A DNA stretch of 64,000 nt from Oscillospiraceae bacterium (GTDB taxonomy: Bacteria; Bacillota; Clostridia; Oscillospirales; Ruminococcaceae). The translations under genes were made by a program, and so were the position numbers. Positions 1-9,915 of this stretch are shown here, one piece after another (within the stretch, counting starts at the first letter, position 1; each line of letters opens with the position of its first letter). The notes below the pieces were generated by a model. The model had not been told where the DNA came from. It searched no databases and saw only the letters and a list, made by a program, of their open reading frames with translations. Where the stretch lies: the NCBI GenBank assembly GCA_017828975.1, contig JAGAJN010000039.1:1-64000 (forward strand), read 5' to 3'.

Positions 1-105
1 ATATCTTCCCACTGATTTTGCCTTAAATACTTGCCGTTAGCCTTCTGATAGGCTCTTGCCATTTCATAGGTTATCGGAAAATCCCATTGTATAGCGATTT
101 TCTGA
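1..105. other. Window-edge region downstream of ppdK; no supported gene
   Basis: This stretch follows the ppdK stop on the minus strand. Minus-strand frame reading gives a short open stretch containing MARAYQKANGKYL that runs off the left edge, but it has no recognisable ribosome binding site and only about 20 codons are visible. It could be the beginning of another minus-strand gene or simply non-coding. No clear terminator was seen. Confidence 0.3.
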
Positions 106-2745
106 TTAATCCCTATTACTAATAGCTGCCTGAGCAGCAGCCAGTCTAGCAATAGGCACACGGAAAGGTGAGCAGGATACATAGTCAAGGCCGATCTTGT
201 GGCAGAACTCTACGGATGTAGGATCGCCGCCGTGCTCGCCGCAGATACCGATGTGGAGCTTGGGGTTAACAGGCTTGCCGAGCTTGATGGACATTTCCAT
301 CAGCTTGCCGACACCTGTCTGGTCCAGCTTAGCAAAGGGATCGTTCTCGAAGATCTTTGTATCATAGTAAGCGCTGAGGAACTTGCCTGCGTCATCTCTG
401 GAGAAGCCGAAGGTCATCTGAGTCAGGTCGTTAGTACCGAAGCAGAAGAAGTCAGCTTCCTTAGCGATCTCGTCAGCTGTGAGAGCAGCACGAGGAATCT
501 CGATCATTGTACCAACTTCGTATGTGAGGTCAGAGCCTGCAGCAGCGATCTCAGCATCAGCAGTCTTAACAACAATATCCTTAACGAACTTAAGCTCCTT
601 GACCTCGCCTACGAGAGGGATCATGATCTCGGGCTTAACGTTCCAGTCGGGGTGAGCCTTCTTAACGTTGATAGCAGCCTTGATAACAGCCTTTGTCTGC
701 ATCTTAGCGATCTCGGGATATGTTACAGCCAGACGGCAGCCACGGTGACCCATCATGGGGTTGAACTCGTGGAGGCCTGCAATGATGTTCTTGATAGCTT
801 CAACGGACTTGCCCTGAGCCTTAGCAAGAGCCTCAATGTCAGCTTCCTCTGTGGGAACGAATTCGTGGAGAGGAGGATCCAGGAATCTGATAGTAACGGG
901 GCAGCCCTCGAGAGCTTCGTAGAGTGCCTCAAAGTCAGCCTGCTGCATAGGTTCGATCTTAGCAAGAGCTGCTTCTCTTTCTTCAACTGTATCGGAGCAG
1001 ATCATCTCACGGAATGCAGCGATTCTGGAGGGTTCAAAGAACATGTGCTCAGTACGGCAAAGACCGATACCCTCAGCGCCCAGCTCTCTGGCCTTCTTAG
1101 CGTCAGCGGGAGTATCAGCGTTTGTTCTAACCTTCAGAACTCTGTACTTGTCAGCCCAAGCCATAACTCTGCCGAACTCGCCTGCGATCTGAGCGTCAAC
1201 GGTGGGGATAGCCTCGCCGTAGATGTTACCGGTAGAACCGTCGATGGAGATAACGTCGCCTTCAACGAAGGTCTTTCCGCCAAGCTCGAACTTCTTGTTC
1301 TCTTCGTCCATCTTAATGTCGCCGCAGCCGGATACGCAGCATGTACCCATACCACGAGCAACAACAGCAGCGTGAGAGGTCATACCGCCGCGAACTGTCA
1401 GGATACCCTGAGCAACCTTCATACCTGTGATGTCCTCGGGAGATGTTTCCAGACGAACGAGGATAACCTTTTCGCCCTTAGCGTCCCAAGCCTCAGCGTC
1501 ATCAGCAGTGAATACTACCTTACCGCAAGCAGCTCCGGGAGATGCACCCAGACCCTTGCCCAGAGGTGTAGCAGCCTTAAGAGCCTTAGCATCGAACTGG
1601 GGGTGAAGCAGTGTGTCGAGGTTACGAGGATCGATCATAGCAACTGCTTCCTGCTCTGTCTTATGACCTTCGTCTACGAGGTCGCAAGCGATCTTGAGAG
1701 CAGCCTGAGCGGTTCTCTTACCGTTACGGCACTGGAGCATGTAGAGCTTCTTGTTCTCAACAGTGAACTCCATGTCCTGCATATCGTGATAGTGGTTTTC
1801 GAGAGTTTCGCAAACCTGAATGAACTGTGCATAAGCCTCGGGGAACTCCTGCTCCATCTGAGCGATAGGCATAGGAGTACGAACGCCTGCAACAACGTCC
1901 TCGCCCTGTGCGTTCTTAAGGAACTCACCCATGAGCTTCTTTTCGCCTGTTGCGGGATCACGAGTAAATGCAACGCCTGTACCGGACTCGTTGTTGAGGT
2001 TACCGAATACCATGGGCATTACGTTTACAGCAGTACCCCAGGAGTAAGGAATGTCGTTGTCACGACGGTATACGTTTGCACGAGGATTGTCCCAAGAACG
2101 GAAAACAGCCTCGATAGCGAGCTTCAGCTGCTCAACAGGATCGGAGGGGAAGTCCTTGCCAAGCTGCTTCTTATATTCAGCCTTGAACTGCTCAGCCAGA
2201 GTCTTGAGGTCGGCAGCGGTCAGGTCAACGTCGTACTGAACGCCCTTTTCTTCCTTCATCTTGTCGATGAGCTGCTCAAAATACTTCTTGCCGACTTCCA
2301 TAACAACGTCGGAGAACATCTGGATAAATCTTCTGTAAGAGTCGTAAACGAATCTCTCAAAAGCGGGGTCGGGGTTGCCTGCGATCATTGCAGCAACAAC
2401 GTCGTCGTTAAGACCGAGGTTGAGGATAGTATCCATCATACCGGGCATGGAAGCTCTTGCGCCGGAACGTACGGAAACGAGAAGGGGGTTCTTGAGATCG
2501 CCGAACTTCTTGCCGTTGACCTCTTCCATCCACTTAACGCCTTCCATAGCCTGAGCCATGATCTCGTCGTTGATCTTTCTGCCGTCCTCATAGTACTGAG
2601 TACAAGCTTCTGTTGTGATAGTAAAGCCCTGAGGAACGGGGAGACCGATCTCAGTCATCTCAGCGAGGTTTGCACCCTTACCGCCGAGCAGGTTTCTCAT
2701 AGTCATATTACCTTCTTTAAAGGTGTAGACCCATTTCTTTGCCAT
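106..2745 (-). CDS. ppdK: Pyruvate, phosphate dikinase
   Basis: It interconverts pyruvate, ATP and phosphate with PEP, AMP and pyrophosphate in the cytosol. In rumen and gut anaerobes it usually works with PPi-linked glycolysis. The N-terminal nucleotide-binding domain begins with the conserved NLLGGKGANLAEM. The central phosphohistidine swivel domain carries GGMTSHAAVVARGMG with the catalytic His, and the C-terminal TIM-barrel has GICGEHGGDP with the active-site Cys. The start chosen is MAKKWVYTF at 2745, because GGAGG lies about 10 nt upstream. A longer reading from 2784 (MVKEIKING) has no such site. The resulting 879 residues match the usual family length of about 875. It is monocistronic and divergent from glmU. 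Identity is very secure; only the start choice is open. Confidence 0.97.
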   Translation of the reverse strand: MAKKWVYTFKEGNMTMRNLLGGKGANLAEMTEIGLPVPQGFTITTEACTQYYEDGRKINDEIMAQAMEGVKWMEEVNGKKFGDLKNPLLVSVRSGARASMPGMMDTILNLGLNDDVVAAMIAGNPDPAFERFVYDSYRRFIQMFSDVVMEVGKKYFEQLIDKMKEEKGVQYDVDLTAADLKTLAEQFKAEYKKQLGKDFPSDPVEQLKLAIEAVFRSWDNPRANVYRRDNDIPYSWGTAVNVMPMVFGNLNNESGTGVAFTRDPATGEKKLMGEFLKNAQGEDVVAGVRTPMPIAQMEQEFPEAYAQFIQVCETLENHYHDMQDMEFTVENKKLYMLQCRNGKRTAQAALKIACDLVDEGHKTEQEAVAMIDPRNLDTLLHPQFDAKALKAATPLGKGLGASPGAACGKVVFTADDAEAWDAKGEKVILVRLETSPEDITGMKVAQGILTVRGGMTSHAAVVARGMGTCCVSGCGDIKMDEENKKFELGGKTFVEGDVISIDGSTGNIYGEAIPTVDAQIAGEFGRVMAWADKYRVLKVRTNADTPADAKKARELGAEGIGLCRTEHMFFEPSRIAAFREMICSDTVEEREAALAKIEPMQQADFEALYEALEGCPVTIRFLDPPLHEFVPTEEADIEALAKAQGKSVEAIKNIIAGLHEFNPMMGHRGCRLAVTYPEIAKMQTKAVIKAAINVKKAHPDWNVKPEIMIPLVGEVKELKFVKDIVVKTADAEIAAAGSDLTYEVGTMIEIPRAALTADEIAKEADFFCFGTNDLTQMTFGFSRDDAGKFLSAYYDTKIFENDPFAKLDQTGVGKLMEMSIKLGKPVNPKLHIGICGEHGGDPTSVEFCHKIGLDYVSCSPFRVPIARLAAAQAAISNRD

Positions 2746-3060
2746 TGGTTGTTTACCTCCGTTAATTTTGATTTCTTTCACCATTAGGGCAGAATGACCC
2801 CATAGTGAACATAACTATATTATAACAGATAATTGTGAATTTTACCATACCTTTTGGTATTAGAATTTTGCATAACATTTTCGTGCAATTTGACTATATT
2901 TTATCCAAAACGCCTAAGATTGCAAAATACTATTGAACTATTCATACTTTTCTGTCATAATATAAGGTATGGGATATTTTCCGTGTAAGATTTATGTAAA
3001 ATTCGATATTTGACATATGAACGATAAATACATACAGTATTCCGCAAAGGGGATAATACT
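2746..3060. promoter_or_regulatory. Divergent ppdK/glmU regulatory region
   Basis: This AT-rich interval separates two divergent genes. For ppdK (minus) a perfect -10 TATAAT lies at 2819-2824 with only a weak -35 (TGGTAA) at 2842-2847. That -35 overlaps a small palindrome, ATACC-TTTT-GGTAT, at 2847-2860, a possible operator. The glmU promoter is listed separately. No open reading frame or riboswitch was recognised here. Confidence 0.5.
2933..2961 (+). promoter_or_regulatory. Sigma-A-type promoter for glmU-prs
   Basis: The -35 TTGAAC (2933-2938) and -10 CATAAT (2956-2961) are separated by 17 bp. They place transcription start near 2968, leaving a leader of about 90 nt before the glmU ATG. Confidence 0.6.
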
Positions 3061-4452
3061 ATGAGTAATAACTGTGCAATAATTCTGGCGGGCGGTCAGG
3101 GCAAGCGTATGAAAACCGAGCTGCCGAAGCCCTTGTTAAAGGTGTTGGGCGAGCCTATGCTCCAATGGGTCGTCAGAGCCTGCGAGGACTCGGGCGTGGA
3201 GGATATGTGCATCGTCAAGGGCTTTAACGCCGAAGCTATCGACAAATGGGCAGACGGACGGTACAAGACCGTTTTCCAGCAGGAGAGAAAGGGTACGGGA
3301 CATGCCGTTATGACTGCGTCCGACTTCATTCGTGAGCATTCGGGCGGAAATGTGCTTATCCTCAACGGAGATGCGCCCTTTATCGACTCCGAAACTATCA
3401 GAAAGTCCCTTGAAGCGCATATTTCCGAGGGGAACGCCGTTACGGTCATCACCTCCGAAATTGACGAGCCAAAGGGCTACGGACGTATCCTTAGAAATCC
3501 CGACGGAAACGGAATCACGGGAATTGTTGAGGAAAAGGACGCTACATTCGAGCAGAAGAAGATAAAAGAAATAAATTCCGGGGCTTATTGGTTCAATGCG
3601 GAGCGTCTGCTTTATGCGCTGGGCGAGCTGAAGCCGAATAATTCTCAGGGCGAATATTATCTGACCGACTCTGTGTTTATACTGCTTTCGGCGGGGGACA
3701 GAGCGGGTGCTTTCGTTTCGGAAAATCCCGATGCAGTCCTCGGCGCAAACGACAGAAAGGGCATGCTGATGCTCAACGATGTGGCAAGAAAGCGTGTTAT
3801 TGAGAAGCTGATGGACGAGGGCGTTGAGTTCCTCTGCACCGACGGCGTAACTATCGGCAGAGATGTAAAGGTCGGCGCAAACACCTGTATCCTGCAGGGC
3901 ACTATCCTGACGGGAAACACCGTTATCGGAGAAAACTGCGTTATCGGTCCCAACTGCCTTATTGACAATACTACGGTCGGGAACGGCACGCATCTGAATA
4001 CCGTTCAGGCGTATGATTCGCAGATCGACAACAACGTTAAGATAGGACCGTTCGTTCAGCTTAGACCGGGCAGCCGTATCAGGGACGGCGTTAAGATAGG
4101 CGATTTCGTCGAGATAAAGAACTCCGACATAGGCGAGGACACTTCCGTTTCCCATCTCACATATGTGGGGGACAGCGACGTCGGAAAGCACGTAAACTTC
4201 GGCTGCGGCACGGTAACGTCCAACTATGACGGCGCAAACAAGTACCGCACGACTATCGGCGACGAAGCGTTTATCGGCTGCAATACCAATCTTATTGCCC
4301 CCGTAACGGTCGGAAACGGCGCATATACGGCGGCGGGAACTACCGTTACAAAGAATGTTCCCGATGATGCTCTTGCTATCGAGCGGGGCGAGCTTCGGTT
4401 CATCGAGGGATATGCCGCAAGAAAGCTCAAGGCAAGAAAACTTAAAAAGTAA
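3061..4452 (+). CDS. glmU: Bifunctional UDP-GlcNAc pyrophosphorylase / GlcN-1-phosphate acetyltransferase
   Basis: It makes UDP-N-acetylglucosamine for peptidoglycan and wall polymers: the C-terminal domain acetylates glucosamine-1-phosphate and the N-terminal domain transfers UMP. The nucleotidyltransferase signature [18 protein letters not shown] is at residues 10-27, followed by the Rossmann-like domain to about residue 230. From about residue 250 to 440 there is a left-handed beta-helix of hexapeptide repeats (for example [13 protein letters not shown]), including the acetyltransferase segment with GDFVEIKNS and NYDGANK. At 463 residues it is full length. AAGGGG lies about 10 nt before the ATG. 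prs follows after 53 bp, the same order as glmU-prs in Bacillus. Confidence 0.97.
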   Translation: MSNNCAIILAGGQGKRMKTELPKPLLKVLGEPMLQWVVRACEDSGVEDMCIVKGFNAEAIDKWADGRYKTVFQQERKGTGHAVMTASDFIREHSGGNVLILNGDAPFIDSETIRKSLEAHISEGNAVTVITSEIDEPKGYGRILRNPDGNGITGIVEEKDATFEQKKIKEINSGAYWFNAERLLYALGELKPNNSQGEYYLTDSVFILLSAGDRAGAFVSENPDAVLGANDRKGMLMLNDVARKRVIEKLMDEGVEFLCTDGVTIGRDVKVGANTCILQGTILTGNTVIGENCVIGPNCLIDNTTVGNGTHLNTVQAYDSQIDNNVKIGPFVQLRPGSRIRDGVKIGDFVEIKNSDIGEDTSVSHLTYVGDSDVGKHVNFGCGTVTSNYDGANKYRTTIGDEAFIGCNTNLIAPVTVGNGAYTAAGTTVTKNVPDDALAIERGELRFIEGYAARKLKARKLKK

Positions 4453-4505
4453 CCTTCAGCCGTTTCAAGGCTGAAAATATTTTTAAAATTCAAAGGAGAA
4501 TAAAA

Positions 4506-5468
4506 ATGAATCTTCACGGCAAGGATATCAAGATCTTCACTGCAAATGCAAACCCGTCCGTGGCTGCGGACATTGCAAGGGCACTGGGACTTCCTCTGGG
4601 AATGTCCGAGGTTGTGACCTTTTCCGACGGAGAGATCTCCGTTTCCATCAAGGAGAGCGTAAGAGGCTCGGACGTTTTCGTGGTACAGTCCACAAGCACT
4701 CCCGTAAATGACCATATGATGGAGCTGCTCATTATGCTGGACGCTTTCAAGAGAGCTTCCGCAGGACGCATTACCGCAGTTATCCCCTATATGGGCTATG
4801 CAAGACAGGACAGAAAGGCAAAGGCAAGAGATCCCATCTCCGCAAAGCTGGTTGCCGACCTGCTGACAACTGCGGGTGCAGACAGAATTCTTACCATGGA
4901 CCTTCACGCTGCACAGATTCAGGGCTTCTTCAATATCCCCGTGGATCATCTGCTGGGCGTGCCTATCCTTGTTCCCTATTTTGTTGAGAAGTTCAAGGAC
5001 GTTCACGATGATATTATGGTAGTATCTCCCGACCTTGGCTCCGTTACAAGAGCAAGAAACTTCGCACAGCGTTTCGATGCTCCTCTTGCTATCGTTGACA
5101 AGCGCCGTCAGAAGGCTAATGTCTGCGAGGTTATGAACATAATCGGTGACGTTAAGGGCAAGAAGGTCATTCTCGTTGACGATATGATAGACACCGCAGG
5201 AACTCTCTGCAACGCTGCAAAGGCTATCATCGAGATAGGCGGCGCTGAGGAGGTCTACGCTTGTGCTACTCACGGCGTTCTGTCGGGCCCCGCTATCGAG
5301 AGGATCCAGGCAAGCCCCATCAAGGAGCTGGTACTGCTGGATACTATCGTTCTGCCTAAGGAAAAGCAGATAGACAAGATAGTTACTCTGCCTGTTGCTC
5401 CCGTATTTGCACAGGCTATCCAGCGCATTTACGCAGATAAGCCCGTTTCTACACTGTTTAACAACTGA
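4506..5468 (+). CDS. prs: Ribose-phosphate pyrophosphokinase (PRPP synthetase)
   Basis: It converts ribose-5-phosphate and ATP to PRPP for nucleotide, His and Trp synthesis. The protein is 320 residues, typical of class I enzymes. It has the N-terminal [15 protein letters not shown] region, the flexible-loop segment [19 protein letters not shown], and the PRPP-binding loop [14 protein letters not shown] near residue 220. AAAGGAG lies 9 nt before the ATG. It lies directly downstream of glmU, probably co-transcribed, and is followed by a hairpin before pth. Identity is secure. Confidence 0.97.
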   Translation: MNLHGKDIKIFTANANPSVAADIARALGLPLGMSEVVTFSDGEISVSIKESVRGSDVFVVQSTSTPVNDHMMELLIMLDAFKRASAGRITAVIPYMGYARQDRKAKARDPISAKLVADLLTTAGADRILTMDLHAAQIQGFFNIPVDHLLGVPILVPYFVEKFKDVHDDIMVVSPDLGSVTRARNFAQRFDAPLAIVDKRRQKANVCEVMNIIGDVKGKKVILVDDMIDTAGTLCNAAKAIIEIGGAEEVYACATHGVLSGPAIERIQASPIKELVLLDTIVLPKEKQIDKIVTLPVAPVFAQAIQRIYADKPVSTLFNN

Positions 5469-5502
5469 CAAGCGGCGAATTATTACAATGTAAATAAAAA
5501 CA

Positions 5503-5546
5503 GCCTACCCCACCCGTATATCACGGCGTGGGGATAAGGCTTTTTG
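5503..5546 (+). terminator. Intrinsic terminator after prs
   Basis: AGCCTACCCCAC pairs with GTGGGG-ATA-AGGCT, followed by TTTTT. It sits between prs and pth and so probably ends or attenuates the glmU-prs transcript. Confidence 0.7.
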
Positions 5547-5582
5547 TGCCGATTTGTGCAAAAAGGAGGAAAATGTCGGAAA

Positions 5583-6212
5583 ATGAGCGTTTTTGATATT
5601 TTAAATAAGCTGAATGCAGAGAAAGAACAGAAAGCGTCGGGACCCGTGGAATTCATCATCTGCGGTCTGGGAAATCCCGGGTTACAGTATGAGAACACAC
5701 GTCACAATGCGGGATTTATGGCGGTGGACACCATTGCGCAGAAGTACAATGTCGAGATAAAAAAGCTTAGGTTCAAGTCGCTGACGGGTGAGGTGACTCT
5801 CGGCGGGAAAAAGTGCCTGCTGATGAAGCCGTCCACCTTTATGAACAACAGCGGCGAGGCGGTCAGGGAGGCTATGCAGTTTTACAAGCTGCCCATTGAG
5901 AATGTGCTTGTTATTTACGATGACATTTCCCTTGAACCGGGCAAGCTGCGTATAAGAAGAAAAGGCAGCGCAGGTGGACACAACGGCATAAAATCCATCA
6001 TATATTTAACGGGGGAGGACACTTTTCCTCGGATAAAGCTGGGAGTCGGGGCGAAACCGCACCCCGATTATAATCTGGCGGATTGGGTGCTGAGCAATTT
6101 CAAGAAGGAAGAGATAGAGGGAATGCACGTTTCCTGCGATAATGCGGTGAAGTGTGCAGAGCTGATAGTTTCGGGGAAAACCGATGAAGCGATGAACAGG
6201 TACAATGCGTAA
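5583..6212 (+). CDS. pth: Peptidyl-tRNA hydrolase
   Basis: It hydrolyses peptidyl-tRNA released from stalled ribosomes. The motifs are GLGNPGLQYENTRHNAGFM with the catalytic His, KPSTFMNNSGEAV, and YDDISLEPGKLRIRRKGSAG followed by GHNG. The start chosen is MSVFDILNK at 5583, because AAGGAGGA lies 11 nt upstream. A longer reading from 5544 would begin inside the preceding terminator. The 209-residue length suits the family, with an unusual N-terminal extension of about 20 residues (NAEKEQKASG) before the core. pth between prs and mfd matches Bacillus synteny (spoVC), but ctc is absent. Confidence 0.95.
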   Translation: MSVFDILNKLNAEKEQKASGPVEFIICGLGNPGLQYENTRHNAGFMAVDTIAQKYNVEIKKLRFKSLTGEVTLGGKKCLLMKPSTFMNNSGEAVREAMQFYKLPIENVLVIYDDISLEPGKLRIRRKGSAGGHNGIKSIIYLTGEDTFPRIKLGVGAKPHPDYNLADWVLSNFKKEEIEGMHVSCDNAVKCAELIVSGKTDEAMNRYNA

Positions 6213-6272
6213 TGTTGAGTGATGAGTGTTGAATTTTTCGGGCACAATAATTATCATTCAAATCTCAACATT
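6211..6272. repeat. Heptad-type intergenic repeat (pth-mfd gap)
   Basis: Just past the pth stop is a run of 7-nt units (TGTTGAG, TGATGAG, TGTTGAA). An inverted partner, CTCAACATTG, lies at the end of the gap upstream of the mfd ribosome binding site. The same unit recurs at 9768-9846 and 27361-27510. Confidence 0.55.
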
Positions 6273-6290
6273 GATCGAAAGAGGTGTTTT

Positions 6291-9200
6291 ATGAATATTT
6301 TTGACAGCATACTGAACGAACTGCCCGGATTTGCCGAGCTGAAAAATGCCCTTTCGGAGGGACTTTCCCCGCTTGGCGTCACAGGCGTTGCGGGAATACA
6401 CAAGGCGCACTTTATCTCCGCTCTGTCGGGCGAACGGGAGAAAATTCTCGTTATCACCGAGGACGAAGCAGCCGCAAAGCGTATCTGCGATGACATTAAC
6501 TCTCTCTCGGGCGAGGAATGTGCTGTTCTCTATCCTGCGAAAGATTTCACATTTACAAATGTTGAGGGCGTTTCCCGTGAGTATGAACAGGCGAGACTTT
6601 CAGTCCTAGCCTCCCTTTCGGGGCTGAACACTCACCCCTGCAAGGTGGTGGTTTCCTCGGCGGAAGCGGCTATGCAGCGGACTATCCCGCCCCATGCGCT
6701 GAAGGACCGCTCTATCACCCTTGCCCCGGGTATGGAAATCGCCGTTGACGAGCTGGTAAAGCGTCTGACGGCGGCGGGATATTCCCGAACAGACAAGGTG
6801 GAGGGTGCGGGACAGTTCTCCGTCAGGGGCGCAATTGCGGATATTTTCCCCGTTTCGGAAACATTTCCCATTCGTATCGAATATTGGGGCGATGAGATCG
6901 ACACGGTTTCCGCCTTTGATATAGAATCTCAGCGCCGTTCGGACACGCTGAAAAGGATAACCGTTGCCCCTGCGATAGAGGTGCTGTTTGACGATGCGCA
7001 AGCGTTTATACGGAAGATAGAGGAGCTGTCCAAGGGCGTCAGGGGCAAGAGGACGGAGCTTATCCGCACTAAGCTTTCGGCGGATATTGACCGTTTAAGC
7101 AGCGGGCTATCTCTCGGAAATATTGACAAATATCTCCCCGCCGCCTACGAAAAGCCTGCGACGATCTTTGACTATTTCCCCGAAGATGCGCTTCTCATTT
7201 TCAGCGAACGCCACAACTGCTATGAGAAAATGAAAAGCGTCAGGTCGCAGCATAACGAGGACGTGAAAATTCTCCTTGAAGAGGGCGAGCTGTTCAAGGG
7301 CTTGGAGGATTATATCCTCGAACAGGGGGATTTTGACCTGTCGGCGGAAAGGCTGAACACCGTTTACCTTGACACCTTTATGCGGGGCAGCGGCGGTATT
7401 GCGTTCAAAAAGCTTATCTCCGTGACCGCAAATCAGACTGCGCCCTGGGGCGGCGAGATACGTCAGCTTATCGAGGAACTTAGAAGCTTTTGTTCGAGAA
7501 GCTACAAGACGGTCGTTATGGCGGGCTCGGAGAAAACTCTGCCCATTATCGCAAACGACCTGCGTGAGGAAGGGATTCCCTGCGACATTATCACCGAGAG
7601 GACAGAGCTGAAAAACGGTCGTGTTTACCTGATGAACGGTGCGGTTTCTGCGGGCTTTGAGTATCCCGACGGAAAGGCTGCCCTTATCACTCAGGCAAAG
7701 GCAATGACCGCAAAACGCCGTCTGAAAAAGCGGAAAAAGGGCGAGGAGATAAAGTCCTTGTCGGACATTTCAAGCGGTGACCTAGTTGTTCACGCACTTC
7801 ACGGCATCGGACGGTTTGTGGGTATCCGAAAGCTTGAATTAGAGGGCGTTACAAAGGATTATATCACCATTCAGTATGCGGGGACGGACGTACTGTATGT
7901 TCCCGTTACACAGCTTGACCTTGTTTCAAAATATATCGGTCCTCGGGACGACAGCGGAGTTAAGCTGAATAAGCTGTCCTCTCAGGAATGGCAAAAGACT
8001 CGTTCACGGGTCAAAAAGGCTGTCAAGGATATGGCTGACGAGCTTATTGCCCTGTATGCAAAGCGAAGTCAGACCCCGGGACATGCATTTCCCGAGGACG
8101 ACGATTTTCAGGTGGAATTTGAGGAACGTTTTGATTACACCGAAACGGACGACCAGCTGCGTTCCGTTATGGAGATAAAAGAGGATATGCAGAAGCCCGT
8201 GCCTATGGACAGACTGCTTTGCGGAGATGTTGGATTCGGCAAAACGGAGGTTGCATGGCGGGCGGCGTTTAAGTGCATCGAGGACGGAAAGCAGTGCGCC
8301 GTGCTTGTGCCTACAACGGTTCTGGCATGGCAGCATTATCAGAGTGCGGTAAAGAGGTTTGAGCATTTCCCCATAAAGGTGCAGCTGCTGTCGAGATTCC
8401 GCAATTCCAAGGAGCAGGCGGATATTGTCAGACAGGTGAAAAGGGGAGAGATCGACCTTATCATCGGCACTCACAGGCTTGTGCAGAAGGACGTTGGGTT
8501 CAAGGACCTGGGGCTTGTTATCGTGGACGAGGAGCAGCGTTTCGGTGTTGCGCATAAGGAGCGGTTCAAGGAGCTGTTTGCGGGGGTGGACGTTCTTACG
8601 CTGTCCGCAACGCCTATCCCCAGGACGCTTAACATGGCTATGAGCGGAATTCGTGATATGTCGGTCATTGAGGAGCCGCCCGTTGACCGCTATCCCGTCC
8701 AGACCTATGTTATCGAGCATAATCAGGGCGTTATCATTCAGGCGATAAACAAGGAGCTGCGCCGTGGGGGACAGGTGTACTATATCCACAACCGCATTGA
8801 TACTATCGAGCGGTGCGCTGCGAAAATTGCCGAGTCCCTGCCCGATGCACGGATAGGCGTTGCTCACGGTCAGATTGGCGAGGAGGCGCTTTCGGAGATA
8901 TGGCGGCAGCTTGTGGAGCATGAGATAGACATTTTAGTCTGCACGACACTTATTGAAACGGGCGTTGATGTTCCCAACTGCAACACCCTTATCATCGAGG
9001 ACGCCGACAGGCTGGGACTTTCTCAGCTTTATCAGCTCAGAGGACGTGTGGGACGCTCCAATCGAAGGGCGTTTGCATATTTCACATTCCATAAAGGAAA
9101 AGTGCTGACGGAAATTGCGTCAAAGCGTCTGGAAGCAATAAGAGAATTTACGCAGTTCGGCAGCGGCTTCAGGATCGCTTTGCGTGATCTGGAAATTCGT

Positions 9201-9779
9201 GGTGCGGGAAGTCTTTTGGGCGGAAAGCAGCATGGGCATATGGAGGCTGTCGGGTATGATATGTATCTCCAGCTTTTGAATGAAGCTATTGCCGAGGGAA
9301 AGGGTGAAGCGCCGCCGCCGTCCCCCGAGGAATGTCTGGTCGATTTGCAGATAGAAGCGCATATTCCCGAAAATTATATCGAAAGCCTGTCGGGACGGCT
9401 GGACATTTACCGAAAGATAGCCGCCGTCCGCACTCCCGAGGACAGTATTGACCTGACAGACGAGCTTATCGACCGTTACGGCGAGCCGCCGAAGGCTATC
9501 ATAGGTCTGATAACCGTTGCGCTGACGAGAAATATGGCAAGTGCGTCGGGCGTGACGGAAATTTCCCAGAAAAACGGCTGTCTGCTGTTCTATATGAAGA
9601 GCGGGTCCATCGAGCAGATACAGGCTGTTGTGGCGGCGTACAGGGGAAGAGTTACCGTCAGCGGTTCGGAGAAGCCGTATATTTCCGTAAAGCTGAAGCC
9701 CGAGGAGAAAACCGTGGATATTATGGAAGCGGTGGTCAAGATACTGTTTGAGAACAGGGAACGTAATGCTGAGTGTTGA
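6291..9779 (+). CDS. mfd: Transcription-repair coupling factor
   Basis: It is an ATP-dependent translocase that removes RNA polymerase stalled at DNA damage and recruits UvrA. The start chosen is MNIFDSILNELPG at 6291, after GAAAGAGGTG; a longer in-frame extension from 6219 covers repeat DNA. Domains in order are the UvrB-homology module (1-400), the CarD-like polymerase-interaction domain (about 495-560, GDLVVHALHGIGRF), the SF2 translocase with Walker A GDVGFGKTE near residue 645 and DEEQ near 746, a helicase C-terminal domain with QLRGRVGRS, and a TRCF domain. At 1162 residues it is full length. It is followed by a heptad-repeat element and not by a classical terminator. Confidence 0.97.
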   Translation: MNIFDSILNELPGFAELKNALSEGLSPLGVTGVAGIHKAHFISALSGEREKILVITEDEAAAKRICDDINSLSGEECAVLYPAKDFTFTNVEGVSREYEQARLSVLASLSGLNTHPCKVVVSSAEAAMQRTIPPHALKDRSITLAPGMEIAVDELVKRLTAAGYSRTDKVEGAGQFSVRGAIADIFPVSETFPIRIEYWGDEIDTVSAFDIESQRRSDTLKRITVAPAIEVLFDDAQAFIRKIEELSKGVRGKRTELIRTKLSADIDRLSSGLSLGNIDKYLPAAYEKPATIFDYFPEDALLIFSERHNCYEKMKSVRSQHNEDVKILLEEGELFKGLEDYILEQGDFDLSAERLNTVYLDTFMRGSGGIAFKKLISVTANQTAPWGGEIRQLIEELRSFCSRSYKTVVMAGSEKTLPIIANDLREEGIPCDIITERTELKNGRVYLMNGAVSAGFEYPDGKAALITQAKAMTAKRRLKKRKKGEEIKSLSDISSGDLVVHALHGIGRFVGIRKLELEGVTKDYITIQYAGTDVLYVPVTQLDLVSKYIGPRDDSGVKLNKLSSQEWQKTRSRVKKAVKDMADELIALYAKRSQTPGHAFPEDDDFQVEFEERFDYTETDDQLRSVMEIKEDMQKPVPMDRLLCGDVGFGKTEVAWRAAFKCIEDGKQCAVLVPTTVLAWQHYQSAVKRFEHFPIKVQLLSRFRNSKEQADIVRQVKRGEIDLIIGTHRLVQKDVGFKDLGLVIVDEEQRFGVAHKERFKELFAGVDVLTLSATPIPRTLNMAMSGIRDMSVIEEPPVDRYPVQTYVIEHNQGVIIQAINKELRRGGQVYYIHNRIDTIERCAAKIAESLPDARIGVAHGQIGEEALSEIWRQLVEHEIDILVCTTLIETGVDVPNCNTLIIEDADRLGLSQLYQLRGRVGRSNRRAFAYFTFHKGKVLTEIASKRLEAIREFTQFGSGFRIALRDLEIRGAGSLLGGKQHGHMEAVGYDMYLQLLNEAIAEGKGEAPPPSPEECLVDLQIEAHIPENYIESLSGRLDIYRKIAAVRTPEDSIDLTDELIDRYGEPPKAIIGLITVALTRNMASASGVTEISQKNGCLLFYMKSGSIEQIQAVVAAYRGRVTVSGSEKPYISVKLKPEEKTVDIMEAVVKILFENRERNAEC

Positions 9780-9846
9780 ATGTTGAGAGTTGAGTGTTGA
9801 ATTATTTGAAAGCTGAATAAATTCAACACTTATAACTCAACACTAT
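9768..9846. repeat. Heptad-type inverted repeat after mfd
   Basis: The TGTTGAG/TGTTGAA-like heptads begin in the last codons of mfd. GTTGAGTGTTGAAT (9789-9802) is partnered by the inverted ATTCAACACT and ACTCAACACT units at 9821-9844. A hairpin is possible and could serve as a transcript end. Confidence 0.6.
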
Positions 9847-9915
9847 TTCCCGCTTGCATTTCTTGTCGGAACGTGTTAAAATAGTATAAATACTAAAAAA
9901 AGGACTGTGATTCTA

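Noticed and set aside
199-2787. Long open frame (862 codons) on the plus strand opposite ppdK
   Set aside because: It is the exact antisense of a highly codon-biased gene, has no family motif, and arises because biased codons avoid stops in the complementary frame.
4224-5471. Open frame on the minus strand opposite the glmU end and prs
   Set aside because: Antisense shadow of prs with no ribosome binding site or recognisable domain.
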